64,000 bases of DNA from Proteobacteria bacterium UBA981 (GTDB lineage Bacteria; Pseudomonadota; Gammaproteobacteria; Ga0077536): contig DBBP01000027.1 of the NCBI GenBank assembly GCA_002292285.1, positions 1 to 64,000 on the forward strand, read 5' to 3'. The position numbers were made by a program, and so were the translations under genes. This document shows positions 26,145 to 35,807 of the stretch, one piece after another. The number at the start of each line of letters is the position of its first letter. The first letter of the stretch is position 1. The notes beneath the pieces were generated by a model, which had not been told where the DNA came from, made no database searches, and was given only the letters and a program-made list of their open reading frames with translations.

Positions 26145-27203
26145 TTAGATTTCGCAATCGACACACGTGCCAATCGCAATCGTCACGGCCTGACTGGTCG
26201 TACCCAGCCAGGGCGGAATGACCGCACCGAAGCCGCCGGCCGGTCCGCCGGCCGCGATCACTAACAAGTGATCAGCACTCGGCAGGGCGGCGTACTCACG
26301 GTCGCCTTTATCAGCAATGACCGCGCCCTTGCCGCAATCGGCCCACTCGCGGCGAAAGATGCGCGCGTTGCGATACACGTACTCGCGGATATCCGCTTTC
26401 GACCAGGCAGCGGTTTCGAAATGGGTGCGTAGTTGGGGCGGGATTACCAACGCGTAGTTACCGGGCCAAATCGAATAATGGCGCATATTGGCTTTGATCT
26501 CGGCTACGAAGGTATCGAGTATCTGTTCGGGTTCCGTCGTCCACTCGTTCAATATCTGACGCGGTGAGCCCGCAGCCATCACCGTCACTGAAGACGCGAA
26601 GCGCGGGCTACCACGTTCTTCGGCAAGCGGTAGCCAGGGTGAATTCTCCTCATCCTCACTCACGCAGTAACTGATCTTGCCCGGATGCCCAAGTGTTGAA
26701 CGATCGGCCTCGCCGGGACGAACATCAAGCAAGTTGTATAGCACGAGTCGCAAAGCACGCCCGATCACCATCGTTGCGCGATCGCTGGCACCGAGCACGT
26801 TGAACGTGGCATCCATATTGAGTTCGCGCCGCACTGGACCGTTGATAACGACCAGCAACGCACATCCGCCGGTACTTGAAGTCGCGCCGTGTAAAACAAA
26901 CGGTTCCTGCAACATCGCGGTTAGTGTCGCAACCACGACCGGAAAATGCATCGGCAGACACCCGGCCATCACTGCGTTAATCGCAACTTTCTCGGCCGTG
27001 AGTACGCGCTCGCGAACCGGCTCAATACCAATCAAATGCTGCGGGTCGAGCATCGCCCAATCCAGACACGCACCAACCAGCTCGGCCGTCGGCGGGACAA
27101 CCGGCAGACCATCAGTCCATTTGCGCGCATGAAACCATTCCTGTGCCGCGCCGAAATCGTCGACGACATGGCGTTCGGAAGCTAACTGTTGAACTTCAAT
27201 CAT
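26145..27203 (-). CDS. Conserved partner of the UGSC selenoprotein, C-terminal CxxC
   Basis: 352 aa from the ATG at 27203 (an in-frame ATG at 27233 is possible; neither has a clear ribosome site). I recognise no named domain. Visible features are WTDGLPVVPPT near the N-terminus, the Gly-rich GATSSTGGCALLVVINGP, LGHPGKISYCVSEDEENSPW in the middle, and a closing GTCVDCEI in which a CxxC pair lies two residues from the end. The gene is 30 bp upstream of the selenoprotein on the same strand, so they are probably co-transcribed, and the terminal CxxC could exchange electrons with the Sec/Cys centre (inference). Confidence 0.6.
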   Translation of the reverse strand: MIEVQQLASERHVVDDFGAAQEWFHARKWTDGLPVVPPTAELVGACLDWAMLDPQHLIGIEPVRERVLTAEKVAINAVMAGCLPMHFPVVVATLTAMLQEPFVLHGATSSTGGCALLVVINGPVRRELNMDATFNVLGASDRATMVIGRALRLVLYNLLDVRPGEADRSTLGHPGKISYCVSEDEENSPWLPLAEERGSPRFASSVTVMAAGSPRQILNEWTTEPEQILDTFVAEIKANMRHYSIWPGNYALVIPPQLRTHFETAAWSKADIREYVYRNARIFRREWADCGKGAVIADKGDREYAALPSADHLLVIAAGGPAGGFGAVIPPWLGTTSQAVTIAIGTCVDCEI

Positions 27204-27336
27204 TAGCTGAGTCGCGCTCCTACGCGGTGGCATTACAGCCAGGTCTTTGTAGCACCGGCGCGCTGTGTTCTATCGCCGCAGTTTAAGCACGGTGCCTAGA
27301 ACGTCCGAACCTGCCGGACACTCGATGCTAACGCCT

Positions 27337-28494
27337 TTAACACACCCCTGCGGCGCGCAAGCCGGCGCGCGCTGGCGCGTCATAGCCGAGGCGCTCAAGC
27401 AAAGCCTCCGTATCGGCACCGAGTTCCGAGAGCTTGTCCGATGCCTGGCCCGGCTCATGCCGAAACCGCACCGGGGTGCCCAACCGCTCGACGCCATCTG
27501 CACCGGTTTCTACGATGCCGCGCTCACGCAGGTACGGCTGCTCCCAAGCCTCGTGCAGGTCGAACACTGGGGCGTAGCAAACACCTTTATCGGCCAGCCA
27601 CGCGTCCCATTCCTGCATCGTCCGGGTCGCAAACGTGTCACGCAGAAAGGCTTTCAAGGGCGCCTGATCAGGGCCCCATGGCAGGCGACCGACAGCAATC
27701 AAGTCCGGGCGTTCAAGCGCGGTCAGCAGATTCTCAACGAAATTCATTTCCGCACCAGACAGTACGATGTGGCGCGCGTCGGCAGTCGCGTAGACGTTAT
27801 AAAACGCTGCGCCGCCATACAGCCGTTCGCGCTCGAGCTCGGGCGCCCGATTCTCGGCCAGCACATTGCTGACGATGTGCGGATTCCATGACATCAGGCT
27901 GTCGGTCATCGCCATATCGAGAAAGTCACCTGTGCCGGTTTTTTCGCGCCGATAAAGTGCCATCATAATGCCGACCAGTGCCAGTGAACCCAACGCGACA
28001 TCCGCTGTCGGGCTCGCGGGCAACGCAGGCTCGCGACCTTCGCCCTGCATGAGACTCAAGGTGCCGGTCAGCGCCTGCCCACCGAGATCATGAGAGGGGC
28101 GCTGGGCCAGGGAACCGCTTTGGCCGAATGCCGATAACGAACAATAAATGATGCCCGCGTTGCGCGCTTTGACGGCCTCATAGCCGATGCCTAAGCGGTC
28201 CACCACGCCAGGTCGAAAGGAATCGATGATCACATCAGATTCCTCCGCCAGACGCATAAAAATCTCGACGCCCTGTGCGTCTTTCAGATTGAGCCGCAGA
28301 CTCGATTTACCGCGTTGGGTATTGCGGAAGTAAGCCGAGTGCCCTTTGATCAGCGGCCCAAGATGGCGGGTCGGCTCACCGACAAAGCTCTCAATCTTGA
28401 TCACTTCCGCACCGTGGTCGGCCATTAACAGCCCCATGTAGGGTCCCGGTAGAAAGCGTGACAAATCGAGAACGCGAATGCCTTCGAGTTTCAT
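27337..28494 (-). CDS. Family III CoA-transferase (CaiB/BaiF)
   Basis: 385 aa from the ATG at 28494. It starts EGIRVLDLSRFLPGPYMGLLMADHGAEVIKIE, the family's N-terminal signature, and has QRGKSSLRLNLKD and VIIDSFRPGVVDRLG; the catalytic Asp136 lies in PSHDLGGQ. These interlocked dimers move CoA between carboxylic acids through an aspartyl-CoA intermediate. Donor and acceptor are unknown. It lies between the NtaA-like monooxygenase and the selenoprotein pair on the same strand, consistent with one catabolic operon. Confidence 0.92.
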   Translation of the reverse strand: MKLEGIRVLDLSRFLPGPYMGLLMADHGAEVIKIESFVGEPTRHLGPLIKGHSAYFRNTQRGKSSLRLNLKDAQGVEIFMRLAEESDVIIDSFRPGVVDRLGIGYEAVKARNAGIIYCSLSAFGQSGSLAQRPSHDLGGQALTGTLSLMQGEGREPALPASPTADVALGSLALVGIMMALYRREKTGTGDFLDMAMTDSLMSWNPHIVSNVLAENRAPELERERLYGGAAFYNVYATADARHIVLSGAEMNFVENLLTALERPDLIAVGRLPWGPDQAPLKAFLRDTFATRTMQEWDAWLADKGVCYAPVFDLHEAWEQPYLRERGIVETGADGVERLGTPVRFRHEPGQASDKLSELGADTEALLERLGYDAPARAGLRAAGVC

Positions 28495-28588
28495 AGAAAG
28501 AGCCTGATCCAAATAGAAAGCGCTTCAGTTAAAAGCAATGATTCTGCACCGCCAACCGGCGGCGGAACGGAGCGAGTCTGAGAAACAG

Positions 28589-29926
28589 CTATTGCGACGG
28601 ATTGAAAAAACGATTCTCCGGGCGTGGCAAACCCAGGTTTTCACGCAGGGTCTTGCCCTCGTATTCGCGGCGGAACAATCCACGGCGCTGCAATTCCGGC
28701 ACCACCTGATCGACGAAGTCATCGAGGCCGTCCGGCAGAAACGGGAACATAATGTTGAAGCCATCGCAGGCATCGCTGAGCAACCAGGCTTCCATTTCAT
28801 CGGCGATGGTCTGCGCCGTCCCCACAATTTCGAGCGTGGAGAAACTGCCACCGACATACTGTGCCATCTGGCGTACGGTCAAATTGTCGCGCTCCGCCAT
28901 GTCGATAAGCTTTTGGCGCCCGCTCTGACTGGCGTTGCTTTGCGGGATTTCCGGTAGTGGGCTGTCGAGATCGAAACCGGATACATCCGTACCCAGCAGA
29001 ACGCCGAGCGTTGCGATACCACTATCCGAATGGACCAGGCTGTCGAGCAAGGCTTTTTTCTCGCGCGCCTGCTCGACGGTATCGCCCACGACAACGAACG
29101 CGCCGGGCAGAATTTTCACGTGGTCCGGATTCCGTCCAGCCGCGCGCGCGCGCTTTTTCACGTCAGCGTAATAACGTTTACCGTCGTCGAGATTGTTCGC
29201 CGCGGAGAAGACCATTTCCGCAGTTTCGGCAGCGAGCTGACGGCCGACATCCGAGGACCCGGCCTGCACAATTAACGGCCAGCCCTGCGGTGGACGAGCA
29301 ACGTTCAGCGGTCCGCGCACCGATAAGTATTTACCTTTGTGGCCGAGCACGTGCAATCGGTCGGGATCGAAATAAACACCAGTATCGACATCGCGAATGA
29401 ACGCATCATCTGCCCAGGAATCCCATAGACCTGTCACCACGTCGTAGAACTCGCGCGCGCGAACATAGCGTTCGTCATGTTCCATATGGTGCTCAAGACC
29501 GAAATTCATTGCTTCGTCCGGATTGGCGGAGGTAACGATGTTCCAGCCGGCACGCCCCTCACTGATATGGTCCAGCGAGGCGAATTTGCGCGCGACATGG
29601 TAGGGATCGTTATAGGTCGTCGACGCGGTCGCGATCAGGCCCAGATGTTGCGTGGTTACCGCCAGTGCCGGCAGCAGGGTTAACGGATCGAATGATGTGA
29701 CCGTGGCGCTGCGCTTCAGCGCGGGCATAGGCATATTCATCACGGCCAGATGGTCGGCCATAAAAAACGCGTCAAAGCGGCCGCGCTCGAGCGTTTCGAC
29801 AAAGCGCTGATAGTGCCCGAAATTGAAATTTGCATCGGGAAATGCGCCAGGATAGCGCCACGCGGCGGTATGGATGCTGACCGGACGCATGAAAGCGCCA
29901 AGCCTCAACATACGCTTGTTGCTCAC
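28589..29926 (-). CDS. NtaA/SnaA/DszA-type FMN-dependent monooxygenase
   Basis: 445 aa. LRLGAFMRPVSIHTAAWR at the start, RFDAFFMADHLAV, LTLLPALAVTTQHLGLIATASTTYNDPYHVARKFASLDHISEGRAGWNIVTS and VQAGSSDVGRQLA are the typical order for the nitrilotriacetate/dibenzothiophene-sulfone monooxygenase group of the luciferase-like superfamily. Such enzymes use FMNH2 from a separate reductase; no obvious reductase is adjacent. The substrate may be an amine, sulfone or sulfonate. It lies 18 bp downstream of a GFA gene and upstream of the CoA-transferase. Confidence 0.9.
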   Translation of the reverse strand: MSNKRMLRLGAFMRPVSIHTAAWRYPGAFPDANFNFGHYQRFVETLERGRFDAFFMADHLAVMNMPMPALKRSATVTSFDPLTLLPALAVTTQHLGLIATASTTYNDPYHVARKFASLDHISEGRAGWNIVTSANPDEAMNFGLEHHMEHDERYVRAREFYDVVTGLWDSWADDAFIRDVDTGVYFDPDRLHVLGHKGKYLSVRGPLNVARPPQGWPLIVQAGSSDVGRQLAAETAEMVFSAANNLDDGKRYYADVKKRARAAGRNPDHVKILPGAFVVVGDTVEQAREKKALLDSLVHSDSGIATLGVLLGTDVSGFDLDSPLPEIPQSNASQSGRQKLIDMAERDNLTVRQMAQYVGGSFSTLEIVGTAQTIADEMEAWLLSDACDGFNIMFPFLPDGLDDFVDQVVPELQRRGLFRREYEGKTLRENLGLPRPENRFFNPSQ

Positions 29927-29944
29927 AGTAATTTTCTCACGTAC

Positions 29945-30388
29945 TCAGTCCTGCTCCTCAGAGCGTGCAGCCGATGGCGGGCCTAGTCCGGCTGGCCACG
30001 CCCGGTGTTGTGGCAAGTTGTCGCTGATCTCGTGCCACGGTGCTTTCGAACCAACAAACATGTGGCCTTCAATAGTAATACCCGCTTCGCCATCGAGACT
30101 ACCCATCGCGAGGGTCACACCGCGCGGATTCCAGTCTTCGAGCACCACCAGTTGCGAACCGCAGTGGCGACAAAACTGTCGGGTAAATCCGCTTGTAGCG
30201 TTATAACTAGCCAGGTCTTCGACGCCGCTAAGCCAACGAAAGTTTTTCGCGCGCACGACCGCGAACGCGATCGCCGCTGCACCGTGCGCTTTCCTGCACA
30301 GTGAACAATGACAGTTGAGCGCGGCGGCCGGCACGCCGTCAAACTCGTAGCGCACGCGACCGCATAAACATCCTCCACTGGTAGGCAT
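29945..30388 (-). CDS. GFA (glutathione-dependent formaldehyde-activating-like) family protein
   Basis: 147 aa. Zinc cysteines are in the family order: CLC at 7-9, CHCSLC at 26-31 and FCRHCG near 72-75. The fold is the Mss4-like beta tent with structural and catalytic zinc. Most GFA proteins are of unknown reaction and few act as S-hydroxymethylglutathione synthases. It is the likely first gene of the minus-strand group with the NtaA-type monooxygenase. Confidence 0.9.
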   Translation of the reverse strand: MPTSGGCLCGRVRYEFDGVPAAALNCHCSLCRKAHGAAAIAFAVVRAKNFRWLSGVEDLASYNATSGFTRQFCRHCGSQLVVLEDWNPRGVTLAMGSLDGEAGITIEGHMFVGSKAPWHEISDNLPQHRAWPAGLGPPSAARSEEQD

Positions 30389-30402
30389 TTCTAAACGCCT
30401 TG

Positions 30403-30711
30403 TCAGCGTTCGGTCGCAGGAACGGCGCGATGCGCGGCAACAAAGTGCGCAATCTCGTCGTGTGCGTGGGACAGATGTACACGACGGGTCGAGGCCGGTT
30501 GATGACCCAGACTCACGCCATTGCGACGTTCAGTTTGCGGGCGAATGGGACGTGGCACGAAACCACCGCCGCAATTCGGACAGACGTTGTGCAACACCTC
30601 GTCCGCACAAGTCGCGCAGAACGTGCACTCATAGGTACAAATTCGCGCATCCTCGGATTGCGCCGGCAGATCGACATCACAATATTCGCAGTTCGGTCTC
30701 AGTTCGAGCAT
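30403..30711 (-). CDS. DUF1272 zinc-ribbon-like protein
   Basis: 102 aa from the ATG at 30711, which has AGAGG six bases upstream. MLELRPNCEYCDVDLPAQ and ICTYECTFCATCADEVLHNVCPNCGGGFVPRPIR match the DUF1272 family: four Cys pairs that should bind two zinc ions. The C-terminal 35 residues, with several histidines, are an extra tail. The function is unknown. It lies 14 bp upstream of the GFA gene on the same strand. Confidence 0.88.
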   Translation of the reverse strand: MLELRPNCEYCDVDLPAQSEDARICTYECTFCATCADEVLHNVCPNCGGGFVPRPIRPQTERRNGVSLGHQPASTRRVHLSHAHDEIAHFVAAHRAVPATER

Positions 30712-30753
30712 CACGTACCTCTTCTTCAGCGCTCTCGCGACCGCTGGATTCCG

Positions 30754-31791
30754 CTACACATCAAGGGTGGTGAATTGCGCCTGGGGCGTTGGTCCCCGAC
30801 GAATATGCATGCGCTGCTCGGTGAGCTCCATGACCAACGTCGCGCAGGTGCCGACGCGCTGAGTGCCGAGGAATGCTTGCGGCGTGTAAGCACGCATCAA
30901 CGCGTCATCCCCACCCTCTTCGCTGATCAAAATGCGCTTCGCTGCCGCCACATCGAGGTCTTCGGCGCGGCGTACTTTTGCTTCGAGTAGATCATAGCGG
31001 GCGCAGGAATTGGCTAAATCCGCACTGCGACCGGCAGCGCCGAGCCCAAGGCAATGATTGGTATGCATTAACGCGCCCGCTTGAGCCTCAAGCTCATGTG
31101 CCGTATCGCCAAAATATTCCATGGATAGCGCCTCGCCACTGCTGGCGGCAACCAGCAGATGGCTTGCCTTGCCAAGCCCGCATTGGTTGAGCAAGTCGCG
31201 AGCCTGCGCGAAATCCCGGCAATTGAGCAGCGCGCCAATCAAAATATGCACCGCCAACCCCGACAGATCATGCGCTGCGAACAAGATATTCAGACACACC
31301 CCGAGACCGGCGCTATTCATGCCGATTTTCGCCACCATACCGGGCTCGCAAAAGGCCAGATGGCGATGGCCATCGGGATGCTGGTGACGAATCACCACAC
31401 ACAAGTCTTCGAGTGGCTCAAGCCAATCCCAATTCTGCGCAAGTACCCTGTGATCGACGAAAAACAATGCAGAGCACTCATTGACACGCGCATTGATAAT
31501 TTCAGTGCGGGCATTGAGGACAAAGATCTTCCAGGGCTCGAGGCCGCTGCCCGCCGCAATGCCGTCGATTTCTTCGACCATATCAGGCGCGTAGACACTG
31601 GTGAGCTCACGGATGCGGGCCGCGCGGCCAGCTATTGCCGTGCGGTCGAGTGGCCCGCCGGCGAACAAATCGTCCATGTAGAATGCAAACGTGCTGGCGA
31701 TACGCTCACGCAGAGCCTCGCCATGGGCGGTACCGCGGGCGCGGGCGCCGCCAACCACGTCGAGCACCGGGAAGCTGTTTTGCGTAGACAT
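30754..31791 (-). CDS. C45-type Ntn-hydrolase (acyl-CoA:6-APA acyltransferase-like)
   Basis: 345 aa. GSGLEPWKIFVLNARTEI and NECSALFFVDHRVLAQNWDW match the penicillin acyltransferase-like C45 family; Cys106 is the expected nucleophile freed by self-cleavage before it. The QNWDW and NTNHCLG-like (HTNHCLG) segments are also typical. Members cut or transfer amides such as acyl-amino acids. No signal peptide is seen, so it is cytoplasmic. It is divergent from the ThDP enzyme at 31953. Confidence 0.85.
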   Translation of the reverse strand: MSTQNSFPVLDVVGGARARGTAHGEALRERIASTFAFYMDDLFAGGPLDRTAIAGRAARIRELTSVYAPDMVEEIDGIAAGSGLEPWKIFVLNARTEIINARVNECSALFFVDHRVLAQNWDWLEPLEDLCVVIRHQHPDGHRHLAFCEPGMVAKIGMNSAGLGVCLNILFAAHDLSGLAVHILIGALLNCRDFAQARDLLNQCGLGKASHLLVAASSGEALSMEYFGDTAHELEAQAGALMHTNHCLGLGAAGRSADLANSCARYDLLEAKVRRAEDLDVAAAKRILISEEGGDDALMRAYTPQAFLGTQRVGTCATLVMELTEQRMHIRRGPTPQAQFTTLDV

Positions 31792-31952
31792 AATGGGTAT
31801 CTTACACAGCCCTTCGACGATGACTATATGGGCACGCTCTTAATCTTGCCGGAGCACTGCACGTTCCGCGCCCTCGCACTTGTGTTGAACCTGACATACG
31901 AGATTTCGGATAATTCGAAGTTGATATCGACCTTTCACGAGAGGCCTGACGA

Positions 31953-33626
31953 TTGAGCAAAGCAAACGCCCGTAATGGCGCCAATATCCTGCTGGAAGTA
32001 CTGGAAACTGAAGGGGTCGAATATATTTTCGGCAATCCAGGCACGACCGAATTACCGTTGATGGACGCTCTGATCGACCACCCGGACATCCATTATGTAC
32101 TGGGGCTACAGGAGGCCAGCGTGGTGGCCATGGCCGACGGTTACGCACAGGCGTCCGGCAAACCTGGTTTTATCAATCTCCATACCGCCGGCGGGCTGGG
32201 GCACGGCATGGGTAACTTGCTCAATGCCTATACCTCCGGCACCCCGCTGGTGGTGACCGCCGGCCAACAGGACTCGCGACACGCGATTACCGACCCGCTG
32301 CTGCAGGGCGATCTGGTGTCGATCGCAAAACCGGCGTGTAAATGGTCGGCCGAAATTACCTCGGCCGAGCAAATTCCGGTTCTGGCTCATCGGGCTTTTC
32401 AGGACAGCCAGGCGACGCCGCCGGGACCTGTTTTTCTATCGCTGCCCATGAACGTGATGGAGGAAAGCAGCACCATTCAAACGTCGGACATCTCGCATGT
32501 AGACCGGCGACCGGTTGCGCATTCGCTACCTGAGCTAGCCGCAGAGCTGGCGGCCATCGCGCCCGGCAAAGTCGCGATCATTGCGGGCGATGAGATTTCC
32601 GCAAACGATGCTTACAAAGAAGTGGTCGAGCTTGCCGAAATACTGGCAGCACCAGTGTTTGGTTCTTCCTGGCCCGCGCACATTCCCTATCCCACCAGTC
32701 ACTATTTGTGGCAAGGCAATCTACCGACCCGAGCAGCCGACATCGCCACCGCAATGGAGGAATTTGACTGCGTGTTTGCGCTCGGTGGTAAATCGTTTAT
32801 CACCATTCTTTATTCAGAAGACTCTGCCCTGCCGGACGATTGCGAGCTGTTTCAACTGTCGGTTGATGGCCGCGACCTCGGCCGAACTTTCCCGTCGAAA
32901 CTCTCCGTGGTCGGCGACATCGAGTTTTCGTTGAAAGAACTTAACCAGTTGTTGAAGGAAAAAGTTGCCGCGCGCAGCGACCAATATGCTGCGCAGCGTG
33001 ATGTCCTTAAACAAACGTTCACCAACAGAAAACAGACCCTCTACAAGGCAGCACGAGAGGTAGAGGCGAATCCAGTCATTCACCCACTGGTTGCAGCGCG
33101 CGAGTTGGTCGCGGCCATAGGACAAACACCGATTGTGGATGAAGCGATCGCCACCGCCGCCCACGTCCGGGCGTTTTTGCAAAACGACTACACGCGACAA
33201 TACTCATTCCTGCGCGGCGGCGCGCTAGGCTGGGGCATGCCAGCAGCAGTTGGATTTTCGCTGGGGCTTGGACGCAAGCCGGTCGTGAGTTTGGTCGGCG
33301 ATGGCGCAGCGATGTACTCGCCACAGGCACTATGGACGGCGATGAACGAGAACGTACCCGTCACATTTATTGTGATCAATAACCTCGAGTACAACGTGCT
33401 GAAGAATTTCATGCGCTCGCAGCCGGACTACAATTCGACACGCACAGGCAAGTTCATCGCCATGGATCTCATCGATCCGGCGATCGATTTTTTAGCACTG
33501 GCGAAATCGATGGGCATGAAGGCGCAGAAGATCACCAAAGCCACCGATATTCAGGCACTGGTAGCGGCCGGGATCACCTGCAGTGAACCTAATATGATTG
33601 AAATCGTCGTTAGCGCCGAGCACTAA
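31953..33626 (+). CDS. ThDP-dependent decarboxylase, benzoylformate-decarboxylase-like
   Basis: 557 aa from a TTG at 31953 (ribosome site GAGAGG nearby; there is no ATG before the conserved FGNPGTTELP). The ThDP-activating Glu54 is in GLQEASVVAMADGYAQASGKPGFINLH, which follows the benzoylformate decarboxylase pattern, including His77 (His70 of MdlC). Ser26 of MdlC is Thr31 here. The diphosphate motif VGDGAAMYSPQALWTA...INN is near the C-terminus. It should decarboxylate a 2-oxo acid, perhaps aromatic. It is divergent from the C45 hydrolase and convergent with the carboxylase operon. Confidence 0.88.
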   Translation: MSKANARNGANILLEVLETEGVEYIFGNPGTTELPLMDALIDHPDIHYVLGLQEASVVAMADGYAQASGKPGFINLHTAGGLGHGMGNLLNAYTSGTPLVVTAGQQDSRHAITDPLLQGDLVSIAKPACKWSAEITSAEQIPVLAHRAFQDSQATPPGPVFLSLPMNVMEESSTIQTSDISHVDRRPVAHSLPELAAELAAIAPGKVAIIAGDEISANDAYKEVVELAEILAAPVFGSSWPAHIPYPTSHYLWQGNLPTRAADIATAMEEFDCVFALGGKSFITILYSEDSALPDDCELFQLSVDGRDLGRTFPSKLSVVGDIEFSLKELNQLLKEKVAARSDQYAAQRDVLKQTFTNRKQTLYKAAREVEANPVIHPLVAARELVAAIGQTPIVDEAIATAAHVRAFLQNDYTRQYSFLRGGALGWGMPAAVGFSLGLGRKPVVSLVGDGAAMYSPQALWTAMNENVPVTFIVINNLEYNVLKNFMRSQPDYNSTRTGKFIAMDLIDPAIDFLALAKSMGMKAQKITKATDIQALVAAGITCSEPNMIEIVVSAEH

Positions 33627-33762
33627 AAGACGTCATCACGCGCGGCCTTCACTGACGACGCAGCGCAGCGATGCTGAATGGGTAAGGAGCGAGCGACGCC
33701 GCAGACGGGCGCCGCAGAAGTTTTTCGATCGCCTGCTGAAGCGCAATTGCCCCGCAATAAAC

Positions 33763-34548
33763 CTACTGTCTGGCGACTGTACCGCCGTCAATCGGTAGCA
33801 CCACCCCGTTGCAGTACGTTGCCTCGTCGGATGCCAGATAGAGGACCCCGTAGGCCATCTCCATCGGTGTCCCTGCGCGCGCCATCGGGGTCAGAAAATC
33901 CGCGGTCGCCTCATCATCAAAGATGTTCATCACATCCGCGATCATCGGGGTATCAGTAAAGCCAGGGCACACGCAATTGGAGCGTACGCCGAGCTTGCCA
34001 TAGCTGTTAGCCATCGCGCGCGTGAGGTTAATCACGCCGCCTTTAGCCGAACAGTAAGTGTGCGCAGTCTGCATACCCACCATGCCGGAAATGCTTGCCA
34101 CATTCACGATCGAGCCGCTGCCCGCCTTAAGCATGTGCTGCAACACGCCGTGACACATGTAGTAACAGGCGTTGAGGTTGATGCCAATGACCTCATGCCA
34201 TTTATCTGGCGGCGTGGTGGCGATGTCGTTCATCGAATCGGCGCTGGTGTTGCCCCAGCTCCAGCCGACGCTTGCAGCGTGGACCATGATGTCGATACGA
34301 CCGTAAGCCTCCATCGTTTTCGCAATGACATTCTCGGCGTCTTCCAGCTTAGCCAGATCAGCAGCGACGACCATGCCCTGGCCACCCTCGGCTTGGACCC
34401 CGGCAAGCGTCTCATCCAGGGCCGACTGGCGCCGCCCACAACCAATTACGGTTGCCCCTTCGCGGGCAAATAGCTGCGTGCAGGCCTGACCGATGCCAGA
34501 TCCCGCACCGGTGATGATGGCGATTTTGTCGGCGACTCTACCCGTCAT
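33763..34548 (-). CDS. Short-chain dehydrogenase/reductase
   Basis: 261 aa. The NAD(P) motif is TGAGSGIG; the usual NNAG is replaced by MVHAAS; catalytic Ser and Tyr-Lys are in VASISG and YCSAKGG; the C-terminal LASDEATYCNGVVLPIDGG is typical for 3-oxoacyl reductases and 3-hydroxyacyl-CoA dehydrogenases. It is the last gene of the biotin-carboxylase operon (59 bp after the thiolase), so it may oxidise or reduce a 3-hydroxy/3-oxo CoA ester made or used by its neighbours (inference). Confidence 0.9.
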   Translation of the reverse strand: MTGRVADKIAIITGAGSGIGQACTQLFAREGATVIGCGRRQSALDETLAGVQAEGGQGMVVAADLAKLEDAENVIAKTMEAYGRIDIMVHAASVGWSWGNTSADSMNDIATTPPDKWHEVIGINLNACYYMCHGVLQHMLKAGSGSIVNVASISGMVGMQTAHTYCSAKGGVINLTRAMANSYGKLGVRSNCVCPGFTDTPMIADVMNIFDDEATADFLTPMARAGTPMEMAYGVLYLASDEATYCNGVVLPIDGGTVARQ

Positions 34549-34607
34549 GTTGCTCTCCTGAACATTGCATCAATCCCGGCTGCCGGATGCAGCCGTGAAG
34601 TCTTAAA

Positions 34608-35807
34608 TTACAGCCTTTCCAACAAAGTCGCGTTGGCCATTCCGCCCGACTCACACATCGTGACCAGTCCGTGGCGACCCTTATTCTGTTCTAGCGCGCG
34701 CAGCAAGTTAGCGACCAGACGACCGCCCGACGCGCCGACCGGGTGACCCAGCGCAATCGCACCACCGAACACATTCAGCCGTTCGGGATCGGTATTGAAC
34801 TCTTTTTGCCAGGCCAGCGGCACAGATGCGAACGCCTCGTTCACTTCGTAGGCGTCAATCGCGTCCAGCGCAAGTCCGGCGCGTTGCAGCAGTTTTCGCG
34901 TCGCTGGAATAATCGCGGTCAGCATCATGATCGGATCGTCGCCGGCAGTCGCGAAATGGGAAATTGCCGCGCGCGGTGTCAGCCCGAGTCGCTCAGCCAC
35001 TTTCTCTTCCACAATGAGCATCGCACTCGCACCGTCGGTGACCTGGCTGGCGTTACCGGCGGTGACTGTCCAAGTTAGTTCCGGATAGCGCGCGGACATG
35101 TCTTCGTTGGCAAACGCAGGCTTGAGACTGAGCAACTTTTCCAGCGTTGAACCGGCCCGAATGCCTTCGTCTGCGCTAACGGTGCGTGGCTGCCCCTCAG
35201 CATCGATTACGTCGAGGGCCGCGATATCTCGAGCCGCGCCATCGTCCGCTGCAGCAAGCTGATGTGAGCGTAGTGAAAATTGATCGAGCTGCTCCCGATC
35301 GATAGCCCATTTGTGCGCGATGAGTTCGGCCGAGATGCCCTGGCGAATCATGCCGTCCGGGTAGCGTGCGTGGAAGCGACTGCCTTCGTTGTCCTTACCC
35401 ATGCGATTGACCCGCATAGGCACCACACTCATCATTTCGACACCGCCCGCGATCACCACATCGTAAGCGCCGGCAATAACGCCTTGCGCGGCGAAGTCCA
35501 TGGCCTGCTGTGCAGATCCACATTTTCGATCAAGGGTGACGGCAGGCACCGATTCGGGAAAGCCTGCGGCGAGAACGGCCTGACGACCGATATTGCCGGA
35601 CTGCTCAGCGACCTGGATGACGCAGCCACTGATGACGTCTTCGACCAGCCCACTGTCGATACCGGTGCGCTCTACCAACTGCTCCAACACGTGGGCATAG
35701 AGATTAACCGGATGCACACTGGCCAGCGCACCACCCTCGCGGCCACGCCCGAACGGCGTACGCACAATATCGACGATAACCGCACGACGCTGCGCAGACT
35801 GGCTCAT
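34608..35807 (-). CDS. Acetyl-CoA acetyltransferase-type thiolase
   Basis: 399 aa. All thiolase catalytic motifs are present: nucleophile Cys96 in DRKCGSAQQA, His355 in GHPVGASGGR, and Cys385 in CESGG. The length is standard. It condenses or cleaves 3-oxoacyl-CoA. Its start overlaps the stop of the carboxyltransferase-like gene by four bases (ATGA), so the two are translationally coupled, which ties a CoA-ester step to the carboxylase. Confidence 0.93.
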   Translation of the reverse strand: MSQSAQRRAVIVDIVRTPFGRGREGGALASVHPVNLYAHVLEQLVERTGIDSGLVEDVISGCVIQVAEQSGNIGRQAVLAAGFPESVPAVTLDRKCGSAQQAMDFAAQGVIAGAYDVVIAGGVEMMSVVPMRVNRMGKDNEGSRFHARYPDGMIRQGISAELIAHKWAIDREQLDQFSLRSHQLAAADDGAARDIAALDVIDAEGQPRTVSADEGIRAGSTLEKLLSLKPAFANEDMSARYPELTWTVTAGNASQVTDGASAMLIVEEKVAERLGLTPRAAISHFATAGDDPIMMLTAIIPATRKLLQRAGLALDAIDAYEVNEAFASVPLAWQKEFNTDPERLNVFGGAIALGHPVGASGGRLVANLLRALEQNKGRHGLVTMCESGGMANATLLERL

